Source of the DNA: Selaginella moellendorffii
Lineage: Eukaryota > Streptophyta > Lycopodiopsida > Selaginellales > Selaginellaceae
DNA length: 64,000 nt
NCBI RefSeq assembly: GCF_000143415.4
Contig: NW_003314273.1
Location: forward strand, 976,264 to 1,040,263
Reading direction: 5' to 3'
Part shown: piece after piece, positions 46,605 to 58,427 of the stretch
How the letters are laid out: each line of letters opens with the position of its first letter
Position numbering within the stretch: the first letter of the stretch is position 1
Program-made: the position numbers and the translations under genes
The notes under the pieces: generated by a model
Database searches by the model: none
Seen by the model: only the letters and a program-made list of their open reading frames with translations
What the model was told of the DNA's origin: nothing

Positions 46605-46975
46605 CTAGGGTATTTGGATCAACTCCCACTGGACCTGGGTGACGAGATGGTGCAAGAACACGCGAAGGAGCATCTTGGCGAGCTCAATTGCGAGGGCCCA
46701 CGCCAAATGGAACGTAAATGTATGGGATCAAACCGGAGCTCGAATAGTCGAATCGCTCTGGATCAAACTTGTCCGGATCCACGAAGAACGCGCTCCTCTT
46801 GTTGCTCTGGAAGACGCTCCAATGGAACTGGATAAACAAAACAAGGTGTAAAATCTTCGCGAGATCAAGTAAATGGAGGAACTTACTCGCCAATCTTTTC
46901 AAACTGTGAAGTGTCTTGTCACCATAGACAATGTTAAAAGCTTACCACTAACTACAATCTTTGTTCCAAAAGAAG
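46605..46975 (-). pseudogene. Cytochrome P450 C-terminal fragment lacking the heme cysteine
   Basis: Minus strand: GTKIVVS before a donor near 46945, a 119-bp intron, then an exon with VDPDKFDPERF and IPYIYVPFGVGPRN. The expected heme loop (C-x-G) should come next. Instead the frame shifts straight to ELAKMLLRVFLHHLVTQ, which is the helix after the loop, then a stop at 46605. The loss of a few codons removes the iron-binding Cys. The ELAK..FLHH pattern suggests a CYP85-clan P450. No upstream exons (I-helix, ExxR) were found. Confidence 0.82.
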
Positions 46976-48484
46976 TATAAAATATATCAAACAATTCAAT
47001 GTAATCCCTTTAGGAGTCAAAGATTAGCTTTGCTTTCAGAACTTGTCTGGCATTGCTAAGTAGTTAGCAAAAACACACATTCTCGGAAAGTCAATGTGTT
47101 TAAGGTTCTTTTAGTTAATAAATTATTCTGAAATTCAATATAGATTATATTAATTGTGTAGAAGTTGTGTAGAAGTGTTGGTCAATTGGAATAAGATAAC
47201 CTTGACTGTGAGAAGAAAGTATTTGCACACAAAGTTATTCAGATGATATATATCTTGATAAAGCAGTATATAGTTAACCATATGTAAAAATATATTTTGA
47301 CAAGTCTAACACGATCAAAAGTTTGACCTTGAGCTTTTGAAATGGTCAAAAAATATCTAAGATGAATTATAAATTCTATTTTAAAATTTTTAAAAAGCAT
47401 CTGAGCATCAGAAGATCTGAGGGTGATCTGTGGAATAAAAACTAGAACCTTTAAATTGTCAATATTTTGGGATGCTTGCCTGATAATAATACATATGTCA
47501 TTGCATAAACCCTGTTAGTAATGACATTTCTAAGCAAAATCAAAATAATATTTTATTTGAGGATCAGTTTGTGTGGGGTAGTTCAGATGGAGTGGTTAAA
47601 TTTAGAAATTCAATTTGAAACTCTTTAAGGTAGTCTCAACAGAATCAATCCTCAATAAATATATGGTTCACCTAGCAATCTTTGAAAGATATTATCATTT
47701 ATTCTGAAAATGTCATCATTGAGTAGAGTGAAAATGACCTTTGATACTATTATGTATGTAGAATAATATCTTTAATATTTAGAAAAAAAAAGTCAATAAT
47801 AGATGTTAAACTACATAGTGCAGAGCATATTTTAATTATATCTCATAGACTTGAATCACTGTTTCCAACTTTAAAAAGCCATTTTACAAAAGTAATATAT
47901 TTTGTAACCTACCTTACACACTCAATGGAAGAACTATATTTTCTATAAAGGAAAGTGTTTTGAAAAGTGATTATAATCTATTCATTTTGACTGAGCTTGA
48001 CACAATATAGTTCTATGGTTGAGGAATGACTGAAAGTGTTTGACTAAAGTCATCACTTACAATAACTGTAATACCTCCAAAAAGGTCTAGAATTTAATTT
48101 GAGATATTTTATATATATGTTGATAATTGAGAAGGTATGTGTATGTACCATATTAATTTCATCCTATATGATAACATTAAATTTTTTTATATTAAATATT
48201 ATCAATTATTAAAAAAATATAGGAGTTTTATTTGAAGGAATAGAAAGTTTAAATATTGTATGTAATGTTTGACTATATTTTAATAAAATACTTGCAATGG
48301 TGCCCTTAATAAGGGTAGATACCCCAAGTGTACCTCCAGAAATTTCGTGACTCACAGGAATCATTTTTATCAGAGTCTAGCGAGACTAACTTGGTTGAAT
48401 CTCACTTTTCGGAGTGAAATTTGGTGTTGTATTTTTATTCCTCTAGCATTAAGGGCTGCCAAAGCAACACGGATGCTGTAATCC
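46976..48484. other. AT-rich intergenic DNA
   Basis: No frame or motif of note. It marks the boundary between the repeat-rich and gene-dense parts of the window. Confidence 0.55.
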
Positions 48485-48600
48485 CACTTCTTCCAAACAT
48501 GGATTGCCAAATTCGCGAGTTAGCTGCTCCGTCACTCCGCCGAATTTGACTTTCCCCGCCCTGGTCGTGCTGCAAAATCGGAGGGCTCAGCTGATAAAAT
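48485..48600 (-). pseudogene. Stub of the 5' end of a PPR gene like that at 34022
   Basis: The reverse complement of 48490-48585 follows 34085-34175 (tgctgcaaaatcg, ttcggcggagtg, ctcgcgaatttg..caatcc) with small deletions. It sits divergently against the start of the sororin-like gene, in the same arrangement as at 4557-4740. Confidence 0.78.
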
Positions 48601-48636
48601 CTAGGTCGTGGACACCTCATTCGTACAAGTGTACGA

Positions 48637-49418
48637 ATGAAGGGCGATGGCGATGGCGATCGCTTAGGTATGGCCAATGTAGATCGATCGAATCCAATGA
48701 GTAGATCGGAGCTCTTGGCTGCAGGCGCAACGATCAAGAGGCCGCTGAGAGATGAAGCAGTCACACCTGTGGCGGTTTTGTCAGTGAAAGCGCGATCGGT
48801 GGCAAGCGATAGTAAATGCTATGCTAGGCGCCGCAGAATCCTTCGCGATGACAACAAGAGCGAAGAATGGATGCCTTCGACATGTCCGTCGAAGAGGTTT
48901 ACGTGAGGTTTTCTCCGTCTTTTTACATGGATTTTTTTTGCTTCCAGGTCCAAGAAGCGACGGCATTCGAGCACCAGTTTGGAGGACGATTTTCAAGATC
49001 AAGACCATGATTCCACCGAGTTGAAAACTCGTCACGTAGGTGTCACTCTCCACGCTTTCTTCTCTTGGTTACTGATTCCGTCTCTATTATTCTACAGAGA
49101 TCTAAGAAAAGTCGTCGAGGTAGAGCAAGGACACAGAAGCCAGCCAAGGTTCCAAAGAACTTCGTCCAGGAGCAGCAAAAGTACTTCGCGGAAGTGGATG
49201 CATTCGAGCTCCAGGAGGAGGAATCTGCGGAAGAAAGCTCCTCTCACGAGCTGGATCAAAAACTCCAATCGGAGGACGAGAGCTCCTCAGACGACGAGGT
49301 CCCACAGGAAGCAGGACCCGCCCAAGAACTACAACCAGAGTCAACGAAGGACTCTTTCTCGGAGCCGGAGGAGTCGGAGTCGGCGTCGGGATCTGGATCG
49401 GAGGAGAGATCGGACTAA
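48637..49418 (+). CDS. Sororin-like acidic-tailed nuclear protein (tentative)
   Basis: Three exons (48637-48902, 48948-49035, 49098-49418) with 45 and 62 bp GT-AG introns give 224 residues in perfect phase. The N-terminus has MSRSELLAAGATIKRPL. The middle is basic (SKKRRHSS, RSKKSRRGRARTQKP). Then comes a conserved-looking block FVQEQQKYFAEVDAFELQEE and a long acidic Ser/Glu tail ending at 49418. The FAEVDAFEL block resembles the C-terminal motif of plant sororin, the cohesin-protecting factor that acts with PDS5 and WAPL in sister-chromatid cohesion. The long acidic tail after it is unusual for sororin, so the name is provisional. An upstream start is possible. A decayed copy is at 4700-5121. 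Confidence 0.72.
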
Positions 49419-49913
49419 ACTCCATCGCGTGTAAGTTTTCTCATATTTTGTCGCTATTGCAGAGTTGTAAAAAAACACGCTGATCGTGTTGTGTTTCGTT
49501 TAGATCTCCTTTCGGCGCAAATGCTGCAGGTTGGTCCCGGGTTCTTTCGAGCTATGTCACAACGAAGATTCTCCATAGACGCGGCCAAAAGAGAGAAAAC
49601 ATATACTTCCGTGAACGTTATTGGCCGCCACGTGGACGACACCGATTGGCGAATGGGAGCTACTAACTGACACGTGTACACTAGACAAATTATTGTAGCC
49701 GGAAGTATGGTATCTATAGTTTTGTGGAGGCGCGTATACAAGTGGCCACATTGGTGTGTTCCTCTGATTTGCTAGGGTTTGGGGGGCGCGGTTGATGTGA
49801 AATTTCGAAAGTTTCTTTCTTGGATCGAGCACGATGATGAGCGCTGCGAAGCTGGCCGCTGCTGATCGGAGGTATGGAGTGTGAATGTCTGGGAAAATCT
49901 TGCCAAAATCGAA

Positions 49914-51717
49914 ATGCCTGTGCTTGATTACTTCAGTATGGCGCGTGAGCTAGCGATCGCGGAGGCGCCGCCGTGCAGGAGGTGCTTCCCACCGCCGAGA
50001 AATCTCCATTCGATCATCTCTTGCAGCTTGTCGGTGCGACGGCGCCAGAGATCAGCGGCGCTGGTCGTCTCTTCCTCTCAATTCTCTCATGAATCCAGGC
50101 ACAGGAACAGGAGGAAAGACAGCCAGATTGCAGAGGTCAATGCTAGCTATGCCGATTCTCATTTGATAGACGAGGAGGAGATTCTCATGGCCGGGCGATC
50201 CATTTCCAGGAGAAGCTTTAAGATCATCACTGCTGGCATTCTCACCGTGGTTCTGGCCGTGAGTAACAAGGTCCTCTACAAGATGGCTCTAATTCCGCTT
50301 AGGGAGTACCCATTCTTCTTGGCACAAGTGAACACGTTTGGGTACGTACGCAGCCTATCTAGATCACTCTCTTTTGCAAACTTTGTTCTCACTTTGTCAC
50401 GGATGTCTCAGGTACGTGCTAGTTTATTCGTCGATACTACTCGCCCGATATCGCTCGGGAGCTGTGACAGCCAAAATGCTGGCTCTCCCAAAGTCTTGGT
50501 TTATAGTTTTGGGAGCGCTGGAAGCACTTGGCCTTGCGACAGGGATGGCGGCCGCAGGTGAGGTGTTGTCGCAGGAAATTGTTCACAGGTTTTTGACATA
50601 TGTGTGTATGCAGCCGTGCTTTCTGGAGCGATTATTCCAGTCTTGGCGCAGGTATTCGTTCCATTACGTGTTTATTGCTTATGCAAAGATTGGATTGCTC
50701 TTGATGCAGGCTTATTTAGTTTGGCAACTTCTACTGTCTTCCGCGTTTTTAAAGAAGAAGTACACATTCGGTCAAATTTTTGGCTGTCTTCTCGTGCTTG
50801 CTGGTGTTATTCTTGTCGTTTCAAGGTAGAGTTTCACATACTCGCACTCAACAGCGATATTTAAATAGCTGGCGATCTTTCGTTTTCTTTTGCAGTGGAG
50901 CAGGAAGCGAATCGGCAGTGCAAAGTGCCGGATACTTTTGGCCTCTCGTGATGGTCGTATCATCTGGATTTTCTGCCGGTGGTTCTATCATCAAGGTGAG
51001 GAAATTCTTAGCCAACTCTAGTTTTGTTTGACGAGATTAAACCGTTTGTGCATAGGAATTTTTGTTTCGGAACGCTGCGCACCATTCAGAAGGAAGATCC
51101 GTGGATTTGTTTGTTGTGAACACTTTGGGCTCAAGCTTCCAGGTGCGCTTTACGTTTTCATTGAGGGATGTCCTCATTAAGCTCTTTTGTTTACAGGCAC
51201 TGTTCGTGTTTCTGCTGCTCCCGGTGCTTTCGAACATGCGGGGAATTCCTTTCAGCCAACTTCCACAATACTTGCTTGATGGATCGGCTTGTTTCTTCAA
51301 CATTGGCGGCAGTGGTATCATTTTGTTGATCTGTTTTGTCGTTGCTTATACTGTGCCTTACAGGTTGCCATGGCGCACCTTTGATACCTTTGCTCTATGT
51401 CGCTGTCAACCTGGCTTTCAACATTTCGGCTCTCAATCTTCTAAAACTGTCGTCGGCCGTGGTTTCATCTTTGTGCACAACTCTCGCAGGTAAAACTAGT
51501 TCTTCTAGAGCTACATTCTGCTCGCTTCGCTTCTTAGACTGAAAATCGTGAAAACTCTGCAGTGCCAGCGTCGATTTGGATGTTCACGCTACCACTTCCG
51601 TTGCTGGGTCACCCGGTTTCAATCACTCCAGGCCTGTATAGAGGAGCTACAACTCTGGTGCTGGGCTTGGTTGTATATAATTTTTTTGCGGTAGACAGGA
51701 AGAATAAAGAGCAGTAA
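49914..51717 (+). CDS. CLT: CRT-like (CLT) plastid thiol transporter
   Basis: Nine exons (49914-50341, 50412-50557, 50614-50651, 50710-50825, 50896-50995, 51056-51142, 51197-51314, 51364-51489, 51563-51717) give 437 residues with phases matching throughout. The N-terminus is rich in R and S, like a chloroplast transit peptide; an alternative ATG is at 49938. About ten membrane segments follow, typical of the drug/metabolite transporter fold, with family motifs VSNKVLYKMALIPLREYPFF, ALEALGLATGMAAAG, SGAIIPVLAQ, YLVWQLLLS, SGFSAGGSIIKE and PLIPLLYVAVNLAFNISAL. Arabidopsis CLT proteins move glutathione and gamma-glutamylcysteine across the plastid envelope. It starts 495 bp after the sororin-like gene and ends 85 bp before the next start. 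A decayed copy is at 5122-5628. Confidence 0.9.
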
Positions 51718-51801
51718 CAGAAGTTGCGCTCCCTCTCAAAGTCGTTTCAATTTAGAACTTCGTTTCTAGGGCTCTTTCTCATTCCGGCTCATTCCGTGGC
51801 T

Positions 51802-52753
51802 ATGGCGAGCGGCGGCTCCACTGCGCGCAAGGGCGTGGTAAAGCTCTTGAGCGCCACCAAGAGCAGCGTGTCAGCGCTCTCCAAAGGCATTTCTAAAGCT
51901 CGCAAGGACTACGCCAACAAGCACGAAGACGATGTGTTGGCGGACATCCGCCAAACAGGCGTCAGTGTTGTGGATCTCGTCTTTCAAGGTACTACTAACG
52001 ATCTCTTGAGAAGTTCTATATATCAGATCTTTGTTTTGCTTCTCCAGCGCTGCGAAGGATCTACTTCCTCTACATGGCTGGATACAAGAGCGAGCTCGTT
52101 GCTGCGGCAGTGGAAGCTGGAAAGCGGCTGGTTAGTTTTAAGTTGTAGCTAGAAACTGTTTGACGCAAGCAGCACTAGACCGAAGCGGACAGTAGCAGCG
52201 TCCCTCTCGATGCGGTGATGGTCTTCGAGAACACGCTGCGTGAGGAGGCTCGGAAGTATGGAAACTTTGACAAGGAGAACTCCATCTCCATCCAGAGTTT
52301 CGTCAACCGGAGCCGGGCAGGCAAAGAGCACAGTGACAGGACTTCGGTTGCTCACGACATTTACTACGCTGTTCTAGCAACAGCACGGGTACAAACGAAG
52401 CTAGTCTGCCTTCTCACGAATCAAACATTTCATGACTGCAGGCTTATGGATCGGAGTGGGACAAAGTGGAGCAAGTTTTTAGAGATGCTAGCTCTCGCGT
52501 GATTGGAAATGCAATTCATGCCACAGACGATACCAAAGACGCGAGGTCTGGGCTTTGTTTTTCTTGTGTAACTTAACGCTTGCTTTCTCTCTTTTGGGCG
52601 CGAAGGTCCAAGGCTGCAAAGGCTCTCTTCATTTTTGGGTGTGAGATCAAAGCTAAAGTCGAGGAGGCATCGTCGAGGCGGCAGAAGGTTGTCCGAGACG
52701 CCGAAAACGTTCTCCGAAAGGAGCAAGAAAGGCTGCAAAAGCTCTCCGTTTAA
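51802..52753 (+). CDS. Uncharacterised plant protein with basic N-terminus and C-terminal coiled coil
   Basis: Five exons (51802-51988, 52048-52130, 52179-52388, 52442-52545, 52606-52753) sum to 243 residues in phase. It begins MASGGSTARKGVVKLLSATK. A helical stretch follows (VVDLVFQALRRIYFLYMAGY), then FENTLREEARKYGNFDKEN, a middle region with AHDIYYAVLATAR, and a charged C-terminal helix (VEEASSRRQKVVRDAENVL) likely to form a coiled coil. No catalytic motif or clear signal is visible and the family was not recognised. The single hydrophobic patch is too short to call a membrane anchor. Tightly packed between the transporter gene (85 bp) and the lipase/GTPase gene (153 bp), same strand. Confidence 0.82.
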
Positions 52754-52905
52754 ATTCGAAAGAAAGTGGTATATTCCTAGCCAGTGGCATATGCTTGAGC
52801 ATGTTTTTTCGATTCGCGGAATCATTTTCTGGTTCGTTTTCTTCTAGGGCTTAGCTATGTTGGAATGAAGCAGCGATCGCTTGGCATCGCTGTGTTGTGG
52901 CGCAG

Positions 52906-55900
52906 ATGGCGGGCTGGATGGGGGCGATCCACCGGCAGCTGGATTCATGGCAGCGCCTGCAATCCCAATGGCAGCAGTGGCCGCCATGGCCGCTCCAGTT
53001 CACCTGGAAATGGCCGTGGCAAGATGGGGAGCGCGAGAGGAAGCGGCTCAAGGAGGAGTGTGAGCGGCGGCGTGCCCAAGTGGAGACGCTGTGCAAGACT
53101 GTCAAGGCGGATACCCTAGCCGAGTTGCAGGAGCTGCTGGGAGCCATGGTGCTCTCGGAATGCGTCTACAAGGTGCTTTTTTTTTGCTCTCCTTTTCTGA
53201 GATAGATTTTTCTTTCGTGTCCTTGTGATCTAGAAACCTGATCACGACGTGGTACGAGCAGTGAACAAGTTCAAGGCTGATTTTGGTGGGCAATTGGTGT
53301 CGCTGGATGGAGTCCAAGCTTCTTTGGATCACGTCCCTCACCGGTTAGCAAGAACAAGCTTATTCTTTATTTTTTTCTTTTCGTACTGCTGGCTACAACT
53401 TCTCTCGGCCATTATCTTACAGGTATTTATTGGCGGAAGGAAAGGACACGCTCTACGCTTCTTTCGTGGGAACCAACCATTACAAGTGAGCATGCTTCAA
53501 GTACTATACACTAGCTTTGATGTTTCTCATACAACAAATAATCTGTTGATAAGGAACTTATGTATACAGGGATGTCATTGCCGATGCAAATGTGTTGCAG
53601 GGAGCAATCTTTCATGAAGAAGATCTGGCGAGTTTGACTGGCGATGAGGAAGCGAATGAAGCGGAGCCTGTTGTTAAAGGACTTGGGGCGGACGCATCAC
53701 CGTTGGTGAAGCAACAAAAGTTCAGCCCAAAGCCAGCTGCGCACAAGGTTAGCAAGTTTCGCGTTTCTCTTTTCCGTAGCATAGGCGAACATTCAACCTT
53801 GCAGGGATTTTTAGGCCGTGCGAAAGGGATCCCGGCTGTAGAAATCTACCGACTTGCCCAGGAGAAAGATAAAAAACTTGTTTTGTGTGGCCATTCATTA
53901 GGAGGAGCTGTAAGTTCTCTGTCTTTCTTTTGTTACAACTAATGTGTTACGTTTCATTTAGGTCGCTGTCTTAACCACGCTTGCGATTTTGAGAGTATTT
54001 TCATCGCGAAATGGTGGAAAGCTTAATGTTAAATGTATAACTTTTTCCCAACCTCCAGTTGGGAATCGTGCACTTCGAGAGTGAGTCTCTAGCTGTAGCT
54101 TCAATTTGGTGTCTGATCTTTCTTGTGTTTCGTTTCAGCTATGTTCATCGAAGTGGATGGCAACAACATTTTCACACTTATTGCATTCCTGAAGATGTTG
54201 TCCCTCGTATACTGTCACCAGCGTATTTCCAGCATTACCATGAAGCTGGTCAAGAACAAGTTCCCGTAAGAGCTGAACCGGATTTGAAAAAGTCCGCTGG
54301 CAACGAACGTATGGCACTGGGCTTAGGACCAGTTCAAACGTCACTTTGGCGGTTGTCAAGGCTGGTTCCCCTGGTTAGCGCTCAAAATACGTTGCAGTGG
54401 CTGAAGGGCAAGAAAAAAAGCGTAGCCCTTGCTGCTGCACCACCCTCTATGGAGACGAAAGCAGGAGATGATTCACGACTTGTAGAGCCGCTTGAAATTC
54501 GAGAAGGGACAGAAGGCGTCTCTCTTGTTCCTCTTCGTCCAGACGATTCTCCTTCTACTGAAGGAAAATCTGCTGCCAGCAAGCAGCCCGATTGGCGGAA
54601 ACGAGTACTTCCTCTGCCATCATACATACCGTTTGGGCAGGTTTTTTTGTTGTTCCTTTCTACTTTCTCTTTTGGCTGAACTTTTGGAGTTTTTGCAGCT
54701 TTATTTGTTGCAGAAGCTATCTGTGGAACCCTTATCTGCTTCTGAATACACACGTCTGACTTCGGTATGTTACTCGCTTTTCCTTCTTGACAATGCCTTT
54801 AAACAGTATCGACTTTTAGGTGCAATCGGTGCTATTGGAATTGCGAGATCGTTTTCAGTCACATACCATGAAGTCATACCGCACCCGGTTCCAAAAGTAC
54901 GCCATTCCGATGCATGATCGTACGAGCTTACATGCAATTCTGTTACAGAATCTTCGAACATTGTCTGGGTCCAGAAGCACCATCTCCAGTCTTTATGATG
55001 GAGCACCTTCCTCACTTGCCTCACTTGCGGCAATGGCTAGGTGTTGATGGAGCTGGCATGGCAGAGCTAAGAAAAATCGCAGGACCTTTAATCATCCGGA
55101 CAGCTACTTCTCTTGTTCCTCTCGGTTGGCGGGGATCTCCGGGGGAGAAAGGATGTGAACCTCTAAAAGTGGATGTGCAAGGATATGGTTTACATCTTTG
55201 CACTCTTGTGCGTGCACAAGTGAATGGCCGCTGGTAATTATCTTCGTCTTCAGTTCTCTTCGGGTAATGGTTTTCTGTGCAGGTGTGCTACAAAAATTGA
55301 AAGCTCACCTGTTCCACCAACACCATTTCCGGTGGTCGAGGAAACAGGATTGCAGACAATGAGAATACGCATTGGTGCACCACTCTCCGCAAAACCTGAT
55401 GTAGAAGAGGCTGCCGTGGACAGTGAGGGTGTGAAGACCGTCAATATTCCTGTGGAAGGTCTAAGTCAAGTTACTATACAATGTAGCACTGACTTTGTGA
55501 CGTCTTCGAAGAGCGTGTCTATGAAACTAAGACGGGTACGACTTTTGGGATTGGAGGTAAATCACGTAGTTTTCGATTCTGTTCACTTGTGTTATTAATC
55601 AAGTGGCACGACAGGGTGCTGGAAAGACATCTCTATATTATGCACTGATGGGCCAGGGTGGTGGTGTTAGCATGAACACTGATACCGACGGCTTTTTTCC
55701 AGACATGGAGTGGCGTGAAGGCGTTTCATGCGGTGTAGGATATGTAGATGCGGCAGGCGTTAACTTGCAGGTAAAAGTTTCTTCCTTGCTTGGCTTTGAT
55801 TGGTTTACCGATTGGTTCCATGCAGGACCTGTCATACGAATCAGAACAGCTGAAGAATGAGTTGTCGAGAGCGGATCCGTATAAAAGCCTTGACTTGGTA

Positions 55901-56601
55901 GTTCTTGTGCACAATCTGGCTCACAAGATTCCCAGGCTGCGACAACAGGCTGTCGATCACTCTCGACCAGCTCTCGGCACCCTCCTGGACGAGATCACTA
56001 CTGCTGATGTCCCTTTCGTTTTAGCTCTCACGAACAAGTTCGCTGTGAGTGCCGACCGGCGTCAGCTTGCAAGCGTTGCAGCCATGGATGCGTACAAGTC
56101 CACTCCCGACTTGACAGTGGTTGTCAACTCGTGCCCCTACACTGTTCACGGCCGTGGTGGAACGTCCGAGAGCCTATTGCAAAGCAACTCTGGTGGTGAC
56201 AAAGTCCCAGGAACGGCGCAGAGAATAATCTCCGCTCCCATAAACCTCGTCCAGATGCCATTTCGAAGGAAGGAGGAGGTCCTTCCAGTTGAAGGCGTGA
56301 AGAACTTACGAGCTCTCGTGCATCGTGTCTTGCTGACGAGAGAAGAAGCCGCTTTCGAGGTTTGTAGCTTCTTCGTTTTTGGTTTTCTAACTTCGCCGCG
56401 GCTGTGTTTACCTCTCAGGAGCTTCAAAGAGCGACGCTGGAAGAGCAAGTGAGAAGAGAAGTTCCTCAGCAAAGGATTGGTTTTGTTCATGGAAAATCTG
56501 GGAATGGCACTGCCGCAGCGCTGGGAGCTGCGCTCGGCGCTGGATTTGGAGTTGTAGTGGCGATCGTCGTGGGAGCATCCGCAGCGCTTGGCAAACCATA
56601 A
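52906..56601 (+). CDS. Class 3 lipase-type hydrolase fused to a P-loop GTPase-like domain
   Basis: Fourteen exons fit one model of 972 residues: 52906-53172, 53234-53343, 53423-53485, 53570-53747, 53805-53909, 53962-54080, 54139-54640, 54699-54764, 54820-54896, 54949-55233, 55283-55556, 55615-55770, 55826-56359, 56419-56601. Residues about 90-430 form the lipase class 3 fold, with the nucleophile elbow LVLCGHSLGGA, FSQPPVGNRAL and the YCIPEDVVPRILSP segment carrying the acid residue. After a linker and a beta-rich region comes a GTPase-like part. Its Walker A GLEGAGKTS is built across an exon junction, followed by the DAAG (DxxG-like) motif and LTNKFAVSAD (NKxD-like). The C-terminus is a Gly/Ala-rich hydrophobic helix, a likely membrane anchor. 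Large plant proteins of this composition exist; their substrate is not known to me. Confidence 0.88.
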
Positions 56602-56732
56602 AGGATTTGACGAACAAACAACAAACTCTCTTTGTTGTTTGAAAGTCACCAATCGTTGATTTATAAACAAGGTTACATAATATTTCTAGCTCTATTTGGA
56701 TGTGAGCTCAGAGCTTAGGGCTTGTTGGAGCC

Positions 56733-58323
56733 ATGGAAGCGCTATCGTGTCTTCCAGCTTCATCTTCCTCTCGCGGCAGATGTGGAGCCGCTTGCTCCAG
56801 CGCCAATCCGGTAAGCGATTGAATCGATCATCGAGTGAATGCCAATAGATTGAGAATTGTGGCAACATACAGAGAATACGATCGCAGTGGCAGATGTCTC
56901 TGGGGAGGAGACCCCGGCATCAAGTAAATTTTGCTCGATCCTTGTGTCTAGATGAGGTAGAGAGCCCGCATTTTTGGATATTTTGCTCCAATTTTGTTGT
57001 GTGTGTAGGAAATCGGTGCCGAGTATGGCGAGGGCTTTTCCGGCTATAGGCCGCGGGCACCTCTTCATGTGGATGTGGTTAGGAGCTCCCTCTTGAGTTT
57101 TTTCTTTGTGATGTTTCTTCAGCAGCTCTTTCGTGAGCTTTGTGCAGGATTATTTGAATGATAGGATGCAAGAGAGAGGTCTCCAAAGGATAAAGTACGC
57201 ATTAAAACCAGACCAGGCATTCGGACTTATATATTCCTGGGACAATGTTTTGGTATGTATGATTTTGTTTCCATTTTTTTTTTCACGTTACTTTTCTGTT
57301 TTTACAGGCAGATACGAGAAGTGTTAGACTAAGAGCTTGGGAAAGACTTGCGCAGGAGGAAGGTCTCTTTTTTCATATCGATTTTTTGTTTTCACCACAA
57401 CGGCTTTTTTGCAGGAAAAATTATTGGAGATGATCCGGAGAAGCGGCGATTGATTGTTTGTAATAGCGCCAAGCGTGTCCTGGAAAGGGTGGGTTAAAGG
57501 AAAAATGTCTGACGAGGTGAAATGTAACTTTGTTTTCCCAGCTAGCTTGGGCGGCGCATGGCGATGATATATGGCGATTGATGAATCGGCTATCAGAAAT
57601 ATACTGTGAAGAGCTATCCAAGGTTCGCAGTTTGTCATGAAACGGAATGAGAACACCGTGCTTGTTTGCAGGTTGAGGCAATGGCTGGCCTACGAGAATG
57701 GCTGGCAGCTCTTTATTCAGCGGGAGTTCCTTGTGCTGTTGCGTCCACATTGGATCGGATTAGCTTGTTGGATGCACTCGTCAGAATGGGTCTCGACAAG
57801 TACTTCCAGGTGAGTGAGGCCTTTTAGACAAGACGTGCATGGTTTTAATACAATCGTTGTTGAGTCCAGGCAGTTGTCACAGAAGAGGATGGAATGGACT
57901 CCATCGCGCACAAGTTTCTGTCGGCTGCTGTGAAGGTACTTAAAACCGCTTCAGTTTCCATATTATGAAGTTATTTCTTTGCAGCTGGACAGGCCCCCAG
58001 CAAAATGTGTTGTTTTTGAAGACGATCCAAGGGGAATCACCGCTGCTCATAACTGTACCATGAAAGCTGTCGCACTGATTGGTCCGCATCCCGCGTAAGT
58101 TGAAAGTTCTTATTTCCTTGCATACATGTATCTCACTGGTCGACTCGTGTAAATCAGCTACGAGCTGACTCAAGCAGATCTTGCAGTGAGCAGCTTCAAC
58201 GAACTGTCAATTATCAACCTCCGCAGGCTGTTTGCAAACAAGGGATCTGAATTCATGGACTTGCAAAAACAAAACGTGGGAAAGAATGTCCAGCGGAGGA
58301 GGGTCACCGTAGACACGTTCTGA
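56733..58323 (+). CDS. HAD-superfamily protein, plastid-type, with degenerate catalytic motif I
   Basis: Eleven exons (56733-56810, 56873-56923, 57009-57077, 57148-57252, 57308-57362, 57415-57488, 57542-57622, 57672-57809, 57870-57935, 57985-58094, 58158-58323) give 330 residues, all phases consistent. The N-terminus (MEALSCLPASSSSRGRCGAA) resembles a transit peptide. The HAD core shows motif I as IYSWDNVLADT, where family enzymes have DxD; Ser replaces the nucleophile Asp. Motif II is in AVASTLDR, the Lys region FLSAAVKLDRPPAKCVVFED includes motif III/IV-like residues (FEDDPRGITAAHN), and a family-specific tail ADLAVSSFNELSIINLRRLF follows. Related plant proteins are annotated as HAD hydrolases or pyrimidine phosphatases. 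With the nucleophile changed, phosphatase activity is doubtful. Confidence 0.87.
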
Positions 58324-58427
58324 AATCTAGACTAACCTCGCCCCTGCTTTTGTGCATGACGAGATGAGTGTATACTAATGTAATCTTTGTTTAACTGCTT
58401 TGTACCTATCTCGCTAGGAAAGCGGCT

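Noticed and set aside
49102-49425. Pro-rich minus-strand frame
   Set aside because: Antisense of the acidic Ser/Glu tail of the sororin-like gene.
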